Assembly (NCBI RefSeq): GCF_900199635.1
Contig: NZ_LT962687.1
Location: 370,863 to 434,862, forward strand
Direction of reading: 5' to 3'
Length of the DNA stretch: 64,000 bases
Origin: Anaerotruncus massiliensis (ex Togo et al. 2026)
GTDB lineage: Bacteria; Bacillota; Clostridia; Oscillospirales; Ruminococcaceae
How positions within the stretch are numbered: position 1 is the first letter of the stretch; each line of letters opens with the position of its first letter. The notes under the pieces are model-generated. The model was not told the DNA's origin. It saw only the letters and a program-made list of their open reading frames with translations, and ran no database searches. Of the stretch, positions 33,511 through 42,837 are shown in pieces. The position numbers and the translations under genes are program-made.

Positions 33511-34422
33511 GTGGAAATCCAGGCCGCCCGCCGCGATTACCTGTGGTGCGGGCTTTCCCTGCTTCTCCTGCTCGGCATGCAGCTGGTGGCGGGCGTGCTG
33601 ATCGCCCTTCTGATGCTTTTCGCCTCCCTCCCGCAGGAGCTCTTCATGCCGGTCACGCTGGTGGTCTCCACCGTGGTGGGGGACCTGCCGCCCATCCTGC
33701 TTCTTTCGCGCATGGTCGGCATCCCGCTGAAGAGCCTATTCACGGGGGAGCACCACCTCGAAAAGTGGGTGGGTCCCGGCTTCCTCATGATGGTCGGCGC
33801 CAGCTTTGCGAGCGGCTACCTGGCCGTGGCCATCGAGGCTCTGCTTTCGGCGGCCGGCATCGAGCTCTGGTCGCCCGAGCTCACCCTGCCCTTCGACCTG
33901 CCCGGCTGCGTGCTCATGCTGCTGGCGGTTTCCGTTCTGGCCCCGCTGCTGGAGGAGCTTCTCTTCCGGGGATTGCTGCTGCGCACCTTCACGCGGTATG
34001 GCCCGCGGTTCGCCATCTTCGCCTCCGCGATGCTCTTTGCCTTTACGCACGGCAACCTGACGCAGGGAGTCGGCACCTTCTTTATGGGCATCCTCCTCGC
34101 GGTCATCGCCCAGCGGGCCGGCTCCGTCCTGCCCACCGTGATGATCCACATGTTCTATAACACCTTCGCCATGCTCATCAACACGGCGGTCGAGCTGCCG
34201 AACGAGGTGGCGGTGGCCGCCGCAAACGGATTTTTTGTAATCTTTGGCCTCGTGTGCGTCGGCTATCTGGTGGTGCGCTACCGCAAGCGCCGGCCCGTGT
34301 TCCCGCCGAAATGCCCCGAGTCGAAGCCGTTCGGCTTCCGCAGGCTCTTCCGGTCGTGGCCGGTGGACGTCTTTTTGGCACTCTGCTTTCTGATGGCCTT
34401 GGTACCGGCCCAGATGCACTAG
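33511..34422 (+). CDS. CPBP family intramembrane metalloprotease
   Basis: A 303-residue multispan membrane protein of the CPBP (Abi/Rce1) family. Active-site motifs are complete: EELLFR (Glu148, Glu149, Arg153), FTHGN (His180) and HMFYN (His213, Asn217). About seven or eight hydrophobic segments are visible. Start is GTG 33511, with GAGGA 8 bases upstream. Family members cleave signal or prenyl-type substrates or give bacteriocin immunity; nothing nearby indicates a substrate. Confidence 0.9.
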   Translation: MEIQAARRDYLWCGLSLLLLLGMQLVAGVLIALLMLFASLPQELFMPVTLVVSTVVGDLPPILLLSRMVGIPLKSLFTGEHHLEKWVGPGFLMMVGASFASGYLAVAIEALLSAAGIELWSPELTLPFDLPGCVLMLLAVSVLAPLLEELLFRGLLLRTFTRYGPRFAIFASAMLFAFTHGNLTQGVGTFFMGILLAVIAQRAGSVLPTVMIHMFYNTFAMLINTAVELPNEVAVAAANGFFVIFGLVCVGYLVVRYRKRRPVFPPKCPESKPFGFRRLFRSWPVDVFLALCFLMALVPAQMH

Positions 34423-34461
34423 AAAAAGCCCCGGACGGAATGATTCCGTCCGGGGCTTTTT
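34423..34461 (+). terminator. Terminator after the CPBP protease
   Basis: 18-bp perfect stem (34423-34440 with 34444-34461) around a TGA loop ending in five T; A-run on the other side. Confidence 0.93.
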
Positions 34462-34928
34462 GGCGGGGCGCGGCGCTCCCGCGGGCTTGGCGGAAAACGA
34501 CGCGCCTCCGGCGCGTCCGCGCGCGAAGCGCGCGCGTGCGGTCCCGCCGCACGGTTTTCCGCCCGCCGCGCGGGGAGCTTCTTTCTTTTCTCTTGCAAAA
34601 GAAAGAAGCAAAGAAAATGCGCCCGGAGGATCGGAGCGTTCCGCGCCTGCGGGCGCGGCGCGGGGCGCGGCCCCGCGGCCCCGCAGCTTTTGAAAAAGCT
34701 GGCAAAACGTTTGGTTTGGGGACGAAGTTTCACGGGCGGCGGGTACGGGTGCGCCGGGGCCGCGCCTGAACCAAACGTTTCGGGTTTCAGGGGGCTTTTC
34801 AGAGCCCCCTGAGAAGCCGTTTCCTGGGACGAAGTTTCACGAACGGCGGGCGTGGGGGCGCTGGGGGCGCGCCTGAACCCAAAGCTTTGAAGGGATCCCG
34901 GGGAAACTTTCTCGAAAGCTTCCCCGGG
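34462..34928. repeat. GC-rich non-coding repeat region with a 57-bp direct repeat
   Basis: No credible gene is present. A hairpin with arms GCTTCTTTCTTTT and AAAAGAAAGAAGC lies near 34578-34610. A unit starting GGGACGAAGTTTCACG occurs at 34718-34774 and again, diverged, at 34825-34881. The first copy is bordered by AACGTTTGG and CCAAACGTT inverted repeats. A further hairpin at about 34898-34928 (CCCGGGGAAA arms) touches the ypeB stop. The style resembles the larger repeat regions at 46.3 and 60.4 kb. Confidence 0.6.
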
Positions 34929-36296
34929 TTATTTCGTCATCGTTCCCTCGGGCGTCTCCAGAAGCAGCAGAATCTGTTCCTCCGCGCCGGTGGAGGCGTT
35001 GACATAGACGAGGATTTTCTGCGCGTCGTCGCCTTCGCCCGCGCGGGTCTGGAACTCATAGGTGAGCACCTCGTTCTGTCCGCTGGTGGGGATGAGCGCG
35101 AGCCGCTCGGAGAGCACGGTCAGCGAGGGACTCACCGATTGGAGGGCCTCCTCGGCGGTGATGGCGGGCTCGCCCAGGGTGCGGTCGCGGTGGTTGTTGA
35201 TATAGCCGCGCGCATCGTAAAAGACGATGCTGCCGTCGTCGAGCGCGACGCCGACCTTGATGAGGTCGGTGTAGAGGATGACGTTGCCGCTCGTCGCGGC
35301 GTAGTTGATCGTGCAGACGCCGTCCGCCTTCTCATAGTAGGTGGCGCGCATGTCCTCATAGCCGAGCGAGGTGAGGTAATCCTCCCCGAAACGGAAGATC
35401 GCGTCGTTGCGCAGGCGTTCCTCGCCGATTTCGCGGCCGTTGATCAGGTAGGTGACGAGCCCGCCCGCCTTGGTCACGCCGATGCTCAGATTTTCCGCCT
35501 TGAAGGTGTAGGAGGGCATGTTGGAATTTTCGTCGTCCGCGCGGGCGAGGTCCCCGGGGTTGAGGCGGGCGGCCGAAGCCGCGGCCTGCTGCGCCGCGTC
35601 GGGGGTGACGGTCGGGCGCCCATAGGTGAGGCGGGGCCGCCGGGTGAGCAGGTGGTCGGAGAAGGGCCCGTCATAGATGAGGGTGGGATATCCGGTCATC
35701 GTCTGCTCCACGTCCTCAAACCCGGCGGATACGCCCGCGGGCCGGGTGCCCTCGGTGTCGTCGCCGCCGTCATGACGCGTGGTGCGCAGGGCAGTCACGT
35801 CGATGCGGCCGTCCCGCACCTGCCGCTCGACCCCGCCGACATAGTCGTTGAGCTTGGCGGCGTATTCGCGCAGCGCCTCCGCGTTCTGCCGGTCCTCCTC
35901 GGAGAGCTGCGCGCCGGCCGCCACTTTTTTGGAGAGCGCCATCGCGTAATCGCCCACCTGCGAAAGGAACTTATAGGTGTTGTCCATGTGCAGGTCGCTC
36001 ACCGGCAGGGAGGAGAGGGCGGATTTCGCGCCGCCGCTCTCCCGCCAGATGCGCGCGGACATCTGGGAAAGCTGCGTGGGGGTGCCGACATACTGGCCCT
36101 TTTCCAGGTCGGCGGAGATGTTCGCGAGATAGCTCGACAGCTCGCCGAGCGCGCGGGCATAGGTGTTCTCGAGCTGGAGGCGGTAGTCGCGCGCGGCGGC
36201 GTGCTGCTGCACGGCGATGCCGGCGGCCACCAGCAGGACGGCGGCCAAAAAGCTGATGATGCGGATGAGGGCTCGTTTGGAGAGGGCGACGTTCAT
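34929..36296 (-). CDS. ypeB: Germination protein YpeB
   Basis: A 455-residue spore protein. Order: a short cytoplasmic N-terminus, a membrane anchor or signal (RIISFLAAVLLVAAGIAV, about 10-30), a helical N-terminal region with LENTYARALGELSSYLANI, and C-terminal PepSY-like repeats containing LSIGVTKAGGLVTYLINGREIGEE and AEEALQSVSPSLTVLSERLALIP. In bacilli YpeB localises and stabilises the cortex-lytic enzyme SleB, usually encoded next to it; no sleB is seen here. GGGAGG lies 8 bases before ATG 36296. Divergent from nifS. Confidence 0.9.
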   Translation of the reverse strand: MNVALSKRALIRIISFLAAVLLVAAGIAVQQHAAARDYRLQLENTYARALGELSSYLANISADLEKGQYVGTPTQLSQMSARIWRESGGAKSALSSLPVSDLHMDNTYKFLSQVGDYAMALSKKVAAGAQLSEEDRQNAEALREYAAKLNDYVGGVERQVRDGRIDVTALRTTRHDGGDDTEGTRPAGVSAGFEDVEQTMTGYPTLIYDGPFSDHLLTRRPRLTYGRPTVTPDAAQQAAASAARLNPGDLARADDENSNMPSYTFKAENLSIGVTKAGGLVTYLINGREIGEERLRNDAIFRFGEDYLTSLGYEDMRATYYEKADGVCTINYAATSGNVILYTDLIKVGVALDDGSIVFYDARGYINNHRDRTLGEPAITAEEALQSVSPSLTVLSERLALIPTSGQNEVLTYEFQTRAGEGDDAQKILVYVNASTGAEEQILLLLETPEGTMTK

Positions 36297-36391
36297 GAAG
36301 GTACCTCCCGGAAAAATTGTTGAAATTCGGATATACACCCTGTTATTTTGTGAACAAATATTGAAAATATGAGAATTTTGGTGGACATTCG

Positions 36392-36420
36392 TTGAAAAAA
36401 AAGCGGAATTGCGCTATACT
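36392..36420 (+). promoter_or_regulatory. Promoter of the nifS-thiI-cinA operon
   Basis: TTGAAA (36392-36397), a 17-base spacer and TATACT (36415-36420), 54 bases upstream of the nifS-like start. Confidence 0.75.
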
Positions 36421-36473
36421 AAAACGGATAATAGGGCGGTATGCGCCTTGGCAGAGATGGGAGCAGGGGATTG

Positions 36474-37616
36474 ATGGAAGAAAAAACGGCATATCTGGAT
36501 AACGCGGCGACCACGCGCGCCTGTCCGGCGGCGGTGGAAGCGGCGGCGCGGATGATGCGGGACTGCTTTGGGAATCCCTCCTCCCTGCACGCAATGGGGC
36601 TTGCCTCGGCGCGGGAGATGGCTGCGGCGCGGGAGGCGGTCGCGGCGCTGCTGGGGTGTCAGGCCGAGTGCGTGACCTTCACCTCGGGGGGCAGCGAGGC
36701 GAATAACCTCGCGGTCTTCGGCGGCGCGGCGGCGCGCGCGCGGCGCGGAAAAAAGCTCGTCACGACGGCGGCGGAGCACTCCTCCGTCTCGGAGGCGATG
36801 CGGCGGCTCGAGTCGGAGGGCTGGGAGGTCGCGTACGTGAAGCCCGGCCCGGATGGGAAGCTCGACGCCGGGGCGTTCGCCGACGCGGTCGACGAACGCA
36901 CGGCGCTCGTCAGCATGATGCTCGTCAACAACGAGACGGGCGCAATCTTCCCGGTGGCGGAGGCCGCGAAGCGCATCCGCCGCAAAAATCCCGAGACGCT
37001 CATCCACTGCGACGGGGTGCAGGCGTTTGGCAAGCTGCCGCTGCGCGTCTCTCGCATGGAGGTCGACCTGATGAGCGTGAGCGGGCATAAAATCTGCGGA
37101 CCCAAGGGGTCCGGGGCCCTCTATATTCGCCGCGGCGTGCGCGTCCTGCCGCAGATCTGCGGCGGCGGGCAGGAGCGGGGGCTGCGCTCGGGCACCGAGA
37201 ACCTCCCGGCGATCGCCGGGTTCGGCGCGGCGTGCGCCGCGCTTAACGGGAAGGTGCCGGAGAATTTTGCGCGCGCCGAAGCCCTGCGGGACCGCCTGCG
37301 GGAACAGCTTTCGGAAATGAGCGGGGTGCGGCTGATCTCCCCGGCGGACGGCTCCCCCTACATCGTGAATTTTTCGGTGCCCGGCTACCGCTCGGAGACG
37401 ATGCTCCACTTCCTCGAGAGCCGGGGGGTCTTTGTTTCGAGCGGGTCGGCCTGCTCGAAGGGGGCGAAAAGCCCCGTGCTTTTGTCGATGGGGCTGCCCG
37501 CCCCGGTGGTGGACGGCGCGCTGCGCGCGAGCTTCATCTACGGGACAAGCGAGGAGGAGCTGGACATGCTGGTTTCGGCCCTCCGCGAAGGAATCGCCAG
37601 GGTGGCGCACAAATAA
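36474..37616 (+). CDS. Cysteine desulfurase, NifS/IscS family
   Basis: A 380-residue PLP enzyme that takes sulfur from cysteine as an enzyme-bound persulfide. YLDNAATTR opens the fold, PLP is bound at Lys206 in SGHKICGPKG, and the persulfide cysteine is Cys327 in SSGSACSKG. AGGGGA precedes the ATG at 36474. The thiI gene begins 21 bases after the stop, matching the NifZ-ThiI pairs of Bacillus and clostridia in which the desulfurase supplies sulfur for tRNA 4-thiouridine. Confidence 0.95.
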   Translation: MEEKTAYLDNAATTRACPAAVEAAARMMRDCFGNPSSLHAMGLASAREMAAAREAVAALLGCQAECVTFTSGGSEANNLAVFGGAAARARRGKKLVTTAAEHSSVSEAMRRLESEGWEVAYVKPGPDGKLDAGAFADAVDERTALVSMMLVNNETGAIFPVAEAAKRIRRKNPETLIHCDGVQAFGKLPLRVSRMEVDLMSVSGHKICGPKGSGALYIRRGVRVLPQICGGGQERGLRSGTENLPAIAGFGAACAALNGKVPENFARAEALRDRLREQLSEMSGVRLISPADGSPYIVNFSVPGYRSETMLHFLESRGVFVSSGSACSKGAKSPVLLSMGLPAPVVDGALRASFIYGTSEEELDMLVSALREGIARVAHK

Positions 37617-37637
37617 CAGGATGGGACAGGGAAACGA

Positions 37638-38807
37638 ATGAAGGAACTGATACTGCTCAAATGCGGCGAGCTGGCGCTCAAGGGGCTCAACCGCCGCTCC
37701 TTTGAGGAAGTGCTGATGAAAAACTGCCGGCGCAGGCTGGAGACGCTCGGGAGCTTTAAGATCCGCAGCGCCCAGTCGACGATCTACGTCGAGCCGGAAA
37801 GTGAAGAGATCGATATCGACGAGGCGGTCGACCGTCTTTCGCGCGTCTTCGGCGTGGCCGCGCTCACCCGCGCGGCGATCGTCGAAAAGGACTTTGAAAA
37901 GATCCGCGCGGCGGCCCCGGGCTATCTGCGGTACGCACTCGAGGGGGCGCGGACCTTCAAGGTGGAAGCCAAGCGGTCGGACAAGACCTTCCCGATGAAG
38001 TCGCCCGAAATCTGCATGGAGATGGGGGCCGCGCTGCTCGAGGCGTACCCCCGCCTCACGGTGGACGTGCACCACCCCGACGTGACCGTCTACGTGGAGA
38101 TCCGCGAGGTGGCGGCCTACCTGCACACCGACCAGCTCCACGGCGCGGGAGGGCTCCCGGTCGGCACGAGCGGGCGGGCGATGCTGCTCATTTCCGGCGG
38201 CATCGACAGCCCGGTGGCGGGCTGGATGATGGCCAAGCGCGGGCTGGAGGTCATGGCGGTGCACTTTGTGAGCCCGCCCTACACGAGCGAATTCGCGCTC
38301 GAAAAGGTGCGCACCCTCTGCAAAAAGATGTCCGCCTGGTGCGGGCGGGTGCGGCTGGCGGTCGTGCCCTTCACCGAGATCCAGGAGGCCATCCGGGACA
38401 ACTGCCCCGAGGACATCTTCACCGTCGTGATGCGGCGGATGATGATGAAGATCGCCGCGCGGATCGCGCGGGAAAACGGCTGCGGCGCGCTCATCACGGG
38501 GGAGAGCCTCGCGCAGGTGGCCAGCCAGACGCTCGACGCGCTCGCCTGCACCGATGTGGCGAGCGACCTGCCGGTGCTGCGCCCGGTGATCGGCATGGAC
38601 AAGGACGAGATCGTGCGGATCGCCAACAAGATCGACACGTTCGAGACCTCGATTCTGCCCTACGAGGACTGCTGCACCGTCTTCACCCCCCGGCATCCCA
38701 AGACAAAACCCCGCCTCGGCTACGTTCTGGAGGCGGAGAGCCGCCTGGACGCGGAGGCGATGCTCGCGTGTGCGACGGAAAACACGCGGATGGAAACGAT
38801 CGGCTAA
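37638..38807 (+). CDS. thiI: tRNA 4-thiouridine synthase ThiI (short form)
   Basis: A 389-residue enzyme installing 4-thiouridine in tRNA. An N-terminal ferredoxin-like plus THUMP region (about 1-165) precedes the PP-loop ATPase domain, whose motif LISGGIDSPVAGWMM begins near residue 184. The rhodanese domain of E. coli ThiI is absent, as is usual for the type that works with a dedicated NifS desulfurase, which is encoded directly upstream. The gene after it is the CinA-sortase-SpoIID fusion, 33 bases away. Confidence 0.95.
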   Translation: MKELILLKCGELALKGLNRRSFEEVLMKNCRRRLETLGSFKIRSAQSTIYVEPESEEIDIDEAVDRLSRVFGVAALTRAAIVEKDFEKIRAAAPGYLRYALEGARTFKVEAKRSDKTFPMKSPEICMEMGAALLEAYPRLTVDVHHPDVTVYVEIREVAAYLHTDQLHGAGGLPVGTSGRAMLLISGGIDSPVAGWMMAKRGLEVMAVHFVSPPYTSEFALEKVRTLCKKMSAWCGRVRLAVVPFTEIQEAIRDNCPEDIFTVVMRRMMMKIAARIARENGCGALITGESLAQVASQTLDALACTDVASDLPVLRPVIGMDKDEIVRIANKIDTFETSILPYEDCCTVFTPRHPKTKPRLGYVLEAESRLDAEAMLACATENTRMETIG

Positions 38808-38840
38808 AACGCCGCACACCAAGAAGAAGGAGGGTTTTGC

Positions 38841-41800
38841 TTGATCGCTGAGATTATCGGCGTCGGCGCCGCCCTTGCCGAGGACGGCGCGCTGGCGGCA
38901 AACACCCGGTTACTCGAAAAGGAACTCGGGACCTGCGGGATCGAGGTGGGGGCTTCCGCCGCCGTGGGGACCAGCGTGCAGAGCCTGCGCGCGGCGATCG
39001 CGCGCGCGCTCGGGCGCAGCGACGTGGTCATCCTGATGGGCGGGCTCGGCCCCGGGCCGGACGGCATTGCCAAGGAGACCGTCTGCGAGGGGCTCTCCCG
39101 CCGCCTCGTCATGCACGAACCGAGCCTCAAGCGGATGAAGGAGGCCTATGAGCGCGCCGGGCGGCAGATGCCACAGCAGGTCGCCAGGCTCGCGATGATG
39201 CCCGAGCAGTCGGTGGTCTTCCCCGGCGTGCGCGGGGTCACCCCCGGCTGCGCGCTGTCGGCGGGCAACCAGTTTCTGCTGATGGTGCCCGAGGACCCGC
39301 GGGAGTTCGTCCCGATGTTCCAGCACAGCGTCATGCCCTATCTGGCGAAGTTTTCCGACGCCGCCGTCGTGACCCGCACGGTGGGCGTCTACGGCCCCGA
39401 TGAAAAGGAGATGCGCGAAAAGCTCGGCCCCATCCTGCGCTCGCAGAACCCGGCCGTCGCCGTCTATCCCCGGCGGGGCGAATTCCAGGTGCGCGTCACG
39501 GCGCGCGCCGCCGACAAGGCGCAGGCCTCGGCCATCTGCGCGCCCGTCGTGAAGGAGATCGAAAAGCGCCTCGGGGAGGCGGTCTTCGGCGTCGACTGCG
39601 GGCCCCTCCCGCAGGTCGCGGCCGGACTGCTGGCCGGGGCGAAGCTCACCGTCAGCCTCGGCGAGGCGTGCACCGGCGGGTCGCTCGGGGAGCTGCTCTC
39701 CGCCGCGCCCGGCGGCGCGGGGACGGTCGCCTACGGCGTCTCCGCCTACTCCGACCGCATCAAGCAGGATTCCCTCGGCGTGTCCGCCAAGCTCCTCAAG
39801 AAATACGGCCCCGTAAGCCCGCAGACGGCCGCCGCCATGGCGCAGGGCGCGATGGAGAAGGGAAAATCCGCCCTCGGGCTCGCGGTCACCGGCAACGCCG
39901 GCGGACGCGGCGAGGACGCGAAGCGGACGGGCACCGTCCACATCGCCCTCTGCGACGCGAAGGAGGTCTGGACGAGGAGCCTTTCGCTCCCCAAGGACAC
40001 CCCGCCCGAGGCGATCCGCTACGCCGCCTGCCTGGCCGCGCTCGACCTTGTGCGGCTGTACATAACCGCCCTGCCGGGAAGGCTCCCGGGCGGGGCGCCG
40101 CTGAAGGACGCGGCGGCGGGCAGGCTGCCCGCGCCGGCCGCGGCCGGCGCGAAGGGGGAGGGCCCCGGCGCGCAGAAGAAGAAACGCGGCTTTCTCGCGG
40201 CGGTCTTCCCGGCCAGAGGGGACGCCCCCGCCGACGTGGTGCGCAAGCTCATCCTCATCGTGGCGGTCTGCGTCTTCATCGGCTCGGCGGCCTACCTCGT
40301 CAGCTTCTACGGCGGCTCGGCCAAAAACCGCAGCCAGAACGAGGAGATCGCCAAGGCGTACAGCGCCGCGCTCGGCATCGAGGACGACGGCAATATCGAG
40401 GTGCCCGACGGCTATCCCGCCGGATACCAGAAGAAGTTCGCCAACCTCTACCAGATCAACGAGGACGTGGCGGGCTGGCTTTCGATCGACGGCACCCAGG
40501 TCAACTACCCGGTGGTGCACTATATCGACAACAGCTACTACCTGCGCCGCGACTTCTACCGCAAGGACAACAAATACGGCATCCCCTGGCTCGAGGCGAA
40601 CGACTCGATGGAGCCGCAGAGCGACAACTACATCATCTACGGCCACAACATGACCGACGGGCAGATGTTCGGCGAGCTGATGAAGTACAAGGGCGCGAGC
40701 GGCACCAAGGATTTCGCCAACCCCACGGCGGGCATCGAGTATCTGCGGGAGCACCCGGTCATCTCGTTCGACGACGTCTACCGGGACAACGACTATAAGA
40801 TCATGGCCGTCTTCATCACCAACGCCAAGGAGGCCTACGGCCCGATCTTCTATTACAACACCTACCTGGACCTCGGCGACCAAGCCACCTTCAACACCTT
40901 CGTCGACGAGATCACCAGCCGCTCCTACTACAGTTCCAACGTTGACGTCCAGTTCGGCGACAAGTTCCTCATGCTCTCCACCTGCTCCTACGAGTTCGGG
41001 CCCGTCTCGGACGACGCGCATGTGCGCACCGTCGTGGTCGGGCGCCGGGTGCGCGACGGGGAGAAGGCGGACGGCAGCGACATCACCTACAGCGTCAACC
41101 AGAACGTCAGGCTGCCTGCGGGCTTTGCGGGCGGGCAGGCGACCGCGGAGGCGGTCAAGAACGCCAAGACCGAGTCGGCGGCGGGCCTCGTGCCCGAGCT
41201 GCCGGGCGCTTCCGCGGCGGCCAGCGCCGGCGCGTCGGGCGCGGCGGGCGGTTCCTCCGCCGCGGCGTCCCCGTCCTCCTCGCAGAGCGCCGCGCAGACG
41301 GAGTACGACGATCGGGCGCTCGGTTACGCCGACGACGCGCAGTACGCGCTGAAAAAGGCCCGCGAGGCGCGCGATGAGGCGCAGAACTACCTCGACAGGG
41401 CCGGGCGCGGCTCGGCGGGCGCCTCCGAGGCGCGCGGCGCGGCGGACAAGGCGGCGCAGGCGATGGACCGCGCGAAGCAGGCCTATTACGACGCGCTCGA
41501 CGCGTCCGACCTCGCGCGGGAGATCTACGAGAAGCATCCGTCCGGCGTGACCAAGCAGGCGTACCAGGACGCGCTGGCGGCGGCCAATTCGGCCAAGAAG
41601 GAATTTGAAAAGGCGGAGCAGTACGCCGACGAGGCGGAGAGCATCGCGCGCGACAAGGAGAAGGAGTCCGCCTCGTCGAGCAGCAGCACGGCGAGCACGG
41701 TGACGCCGCCCGCGTCGAGCGAGGCCGCGCCGCCCCCGGCGAGCAGTGAAACGCCGCCGCCGCCCAGCGAGCCGGAGCCGGAGCCGGAACCCGAGCCCAC

Positions 41801-42668
41801 CCCCGAGAGCAGCCAGCCGGTCGAGGAGACGGGCGGCGGCGACGAGGGCGGCGAAGGGGAGACGCAGGTCGCGGCCGCGACGGTGCGCAGCTCCGCCAAC
41901 GACAAGCTCACGATCGTGACGGGAGGCAAAAAGACGACCGGGCGCGCGACGGACATCGTCGCGCGGGTCGTCATGAACGAGATGGGCGCGGGCTTCGAGG
42001 AGGAGGCGATCAAGGCGCAGGCGGTCGCCGCCTACACCTTCATCAAGCAGCAGAACAAGAGCGGCATCACCCCCTACCTCGGCACCAAGACGCCGAGCGA
42101 CGAGGTGTACGACGCGGTCGAGGAGGTCGCGGGCGAGGCGGTCTACTACAAGAACAAGCTCGCCTTCACCCCCTTCTACGCGACCTCGGCGGGCGTGACC
42201 ATCGCCTCGGAGGACGTGTGGGGCGGTAGCTACCCCTACCTCGTGTCGGTCGACAGTGAGATCGACGAGATGGCCAGGAACTATGAGGTCAGCGTCAAGC
42301 TGAGCGCGGACGCCGTCGCCAAAAAGGTGAAGAGCGCCCTCAAGATCGACCTCTACGACTACAGCGACGACCCGGATGACTGGTTCGACATCGAGGATTA
42401 CACCGAGGGCGGCATGTATGTCAAGTCGGTGCGGGTGGGCAGGAAGACGGTGACCGGCAGGGTCCTGCGGGAAAATGTGCTCGGCCTGCGCTCCGCCGCC
42501 TTCGAGATCGACTATTCCTCCCGCCGCGACGAGTTCACCTTCACGACCTACGGCTACGGCCACGGGGTCGGCATGAGCCAGACGGGCGCCAACCTCTACG
42601 CCGCCGAGGAGGGCTGGGACTACCTCGACATCCTGGAGCACTACTACCCCGGCACCAAGGTCAAATAG
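38841..42668 (+). CDS. CinA - class B sortase - SpoIID/LytB fusion protein
   Basis: One uninterrupted 1275-residue ORF from a TTG start 6 bases after AAGGAGGG. Residues 1-165 are the CinA MoaB/MoCF-like domain and about 258-420 the CinA C-terminal (NMN deamidase-type) domain with LGEACTGGSLGE. A basic linker (QKKKRG) leads to a transmembrane segment (about 468-492). A class B sortase follows (505-735) with His602 in YGHN, Cys715 in LSTCS and Arg729. Then come an Ala/Glu/Lys coiled coil (about 820-940), a Pro/Glu-rich spacer and a SpoIID/LytB domain (about 1010-1275, VVMNEMG and GYGHGVGMSQTGA). Topology predicts CinA inside, sortase and SpoIID outside. No stop separates the parts; internal GTG codons near 40235 lack a well-placed RBS. 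Confidence 0.88.
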   Translation: MIAEIIGVGAALAEDGALAANTRLLEKELGTCGIEVGASAAVGTSVQSLRAAIARALGRSDVVILMGGLGPGPDGIAKETVCEGLSRRLVMHEPSLKRMKEAYERAGRQMPQQVARLAMMPEQSVVFPGVRGVTPGCALSAGNQFLLMVPEDPREFVPMFQHSVMPYLAKFSDAAVVTRTVGVYGPDEKEMREKLGPILRSQNPAVAVYPRRGEFQVRVTARAADKAQASAICAPVVKEIEKRLGEAVFGVDCGPLPQVAAGLLAGAKLTVSLGEACTGGSLGELLSAAPGGAGTVAYGVSAYSDRIKQDSLGVSAKLLKKYGPVSPQTAAAMAQGAMEKGKSALGLAVTGNAGGRGEDAKRTGTVHIALCDAKEVWTRSLSLPKDTPPEAIRYAACLAALDLVRLYITALPGRLPGGAPLKDAAAGRLPAPAAAGAKGEGPGAQKKKRGFLAAVFPARGDAPADVVRKLILIVAVCVFIGSAAYLVSFYGGSAKNRSQNEEIAKAYSAALGIEDDGNIEVPDGYPAGYQKKFANLYQINEDVAGWLSIDGTQVNYPVVHYIDNSYYLRRDFYRKDNKYGIPWLEANDSMEPQSDNYIIYGHNMTDGQMFGELMKYKGASGTKDFANPTAGIEYLREHPVISFDDVYRDNDYKIMAVFITNAKEAYGPIFYYNTYLDLGDQATFNTFVDEITSRSYYSSNVDVQFGDKFLMLSTCSYEFGPVSDDAHVRTVVVGRRVRDGEKADGSDITYSVNQNVRLPAGFAGGQATAEAVKNAKTESAAGLVPELPGASAAASAGASGAAGGSSAAASPSSSQSAAQTEYDDRALGYADDAQYALKKAREARDEAQNYLDRAGRGSAGASEARGAADKAAQAMDRAKQAYYDALDASDLAREIYEKHPSGVTKQAYQDALAAANSAKKEFEKAEQYADEAESIARDKEKESASSSSSTASTVTPPASSEAAPPPASSETPPPPSEPEPEPEPEPTPESSQPVEETGGGDEGGEGETQVAAATVRSSANDKLTIVTGGKKTTGRATDIVARVVMNEMGAGFEEEAIKAQAVAAYTFIKQQNKSGITPYLGTKTPSDEVYDAVEEVAGEAVYYKNKLAFTPFYATSAGVTIASEDVWGGSYPYLVSVDSEIDEMARNYEVSVKLSADAVAKKVKSALKIDLYDYSDDPDDWFDIEDYTEGGMYVKSVRVGRKTVTGRVLRENVLGLRSAAFEIDYSSRRDEFTFTTYGYGHGVGMSQTGANLYAAEEGWDYLDILEHYYPGTKVK

Positions 42669-42734
42669 GCCGGAGACCCCGGCGGAGACGGGCCGCCTTT
42701 TCGGCGGCATCCGGGAGTTTTATAAAATTTCCTC

Positions 42735-42763
42735 TCCACAATCCGACGGGAATGTGCTATAAT
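42735..42763 (+). promoter_or_regulatory. Promoter of the second class B sortase
   Basis: TATAAT at 42758-42763 is preceded by TG one base upstream (extended -10). A weak -35 match, TCCACA, lies at 42735-42740 with a 17-base spacer. The sortase start is 75 bases downstream. Confidence 0.6.
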
Positions 42764-42837
42764 TTGAAATTGTAACTGGACTGTTTGGGGCGGCGGGGCC
42801 GCCGGGAGAATGATAAAGAGGATAAAGAGGGTTTTCT

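Noticed and set aside
34718-34881. Attachment sites of an integrated element
   Set aside because: The direct repeats are diverged, only about 50 bases apart, and enclose no integrase or cargo.
38910-42710. A 1266-codon open frame on the minus strand
   Set aside because: It is antisense to the CinA-sortase-SpoIID gene. High GC at third positions removes stops on the opposite strand; the translation is His/Arg/Val/Gly-rich with no recognisable domain.
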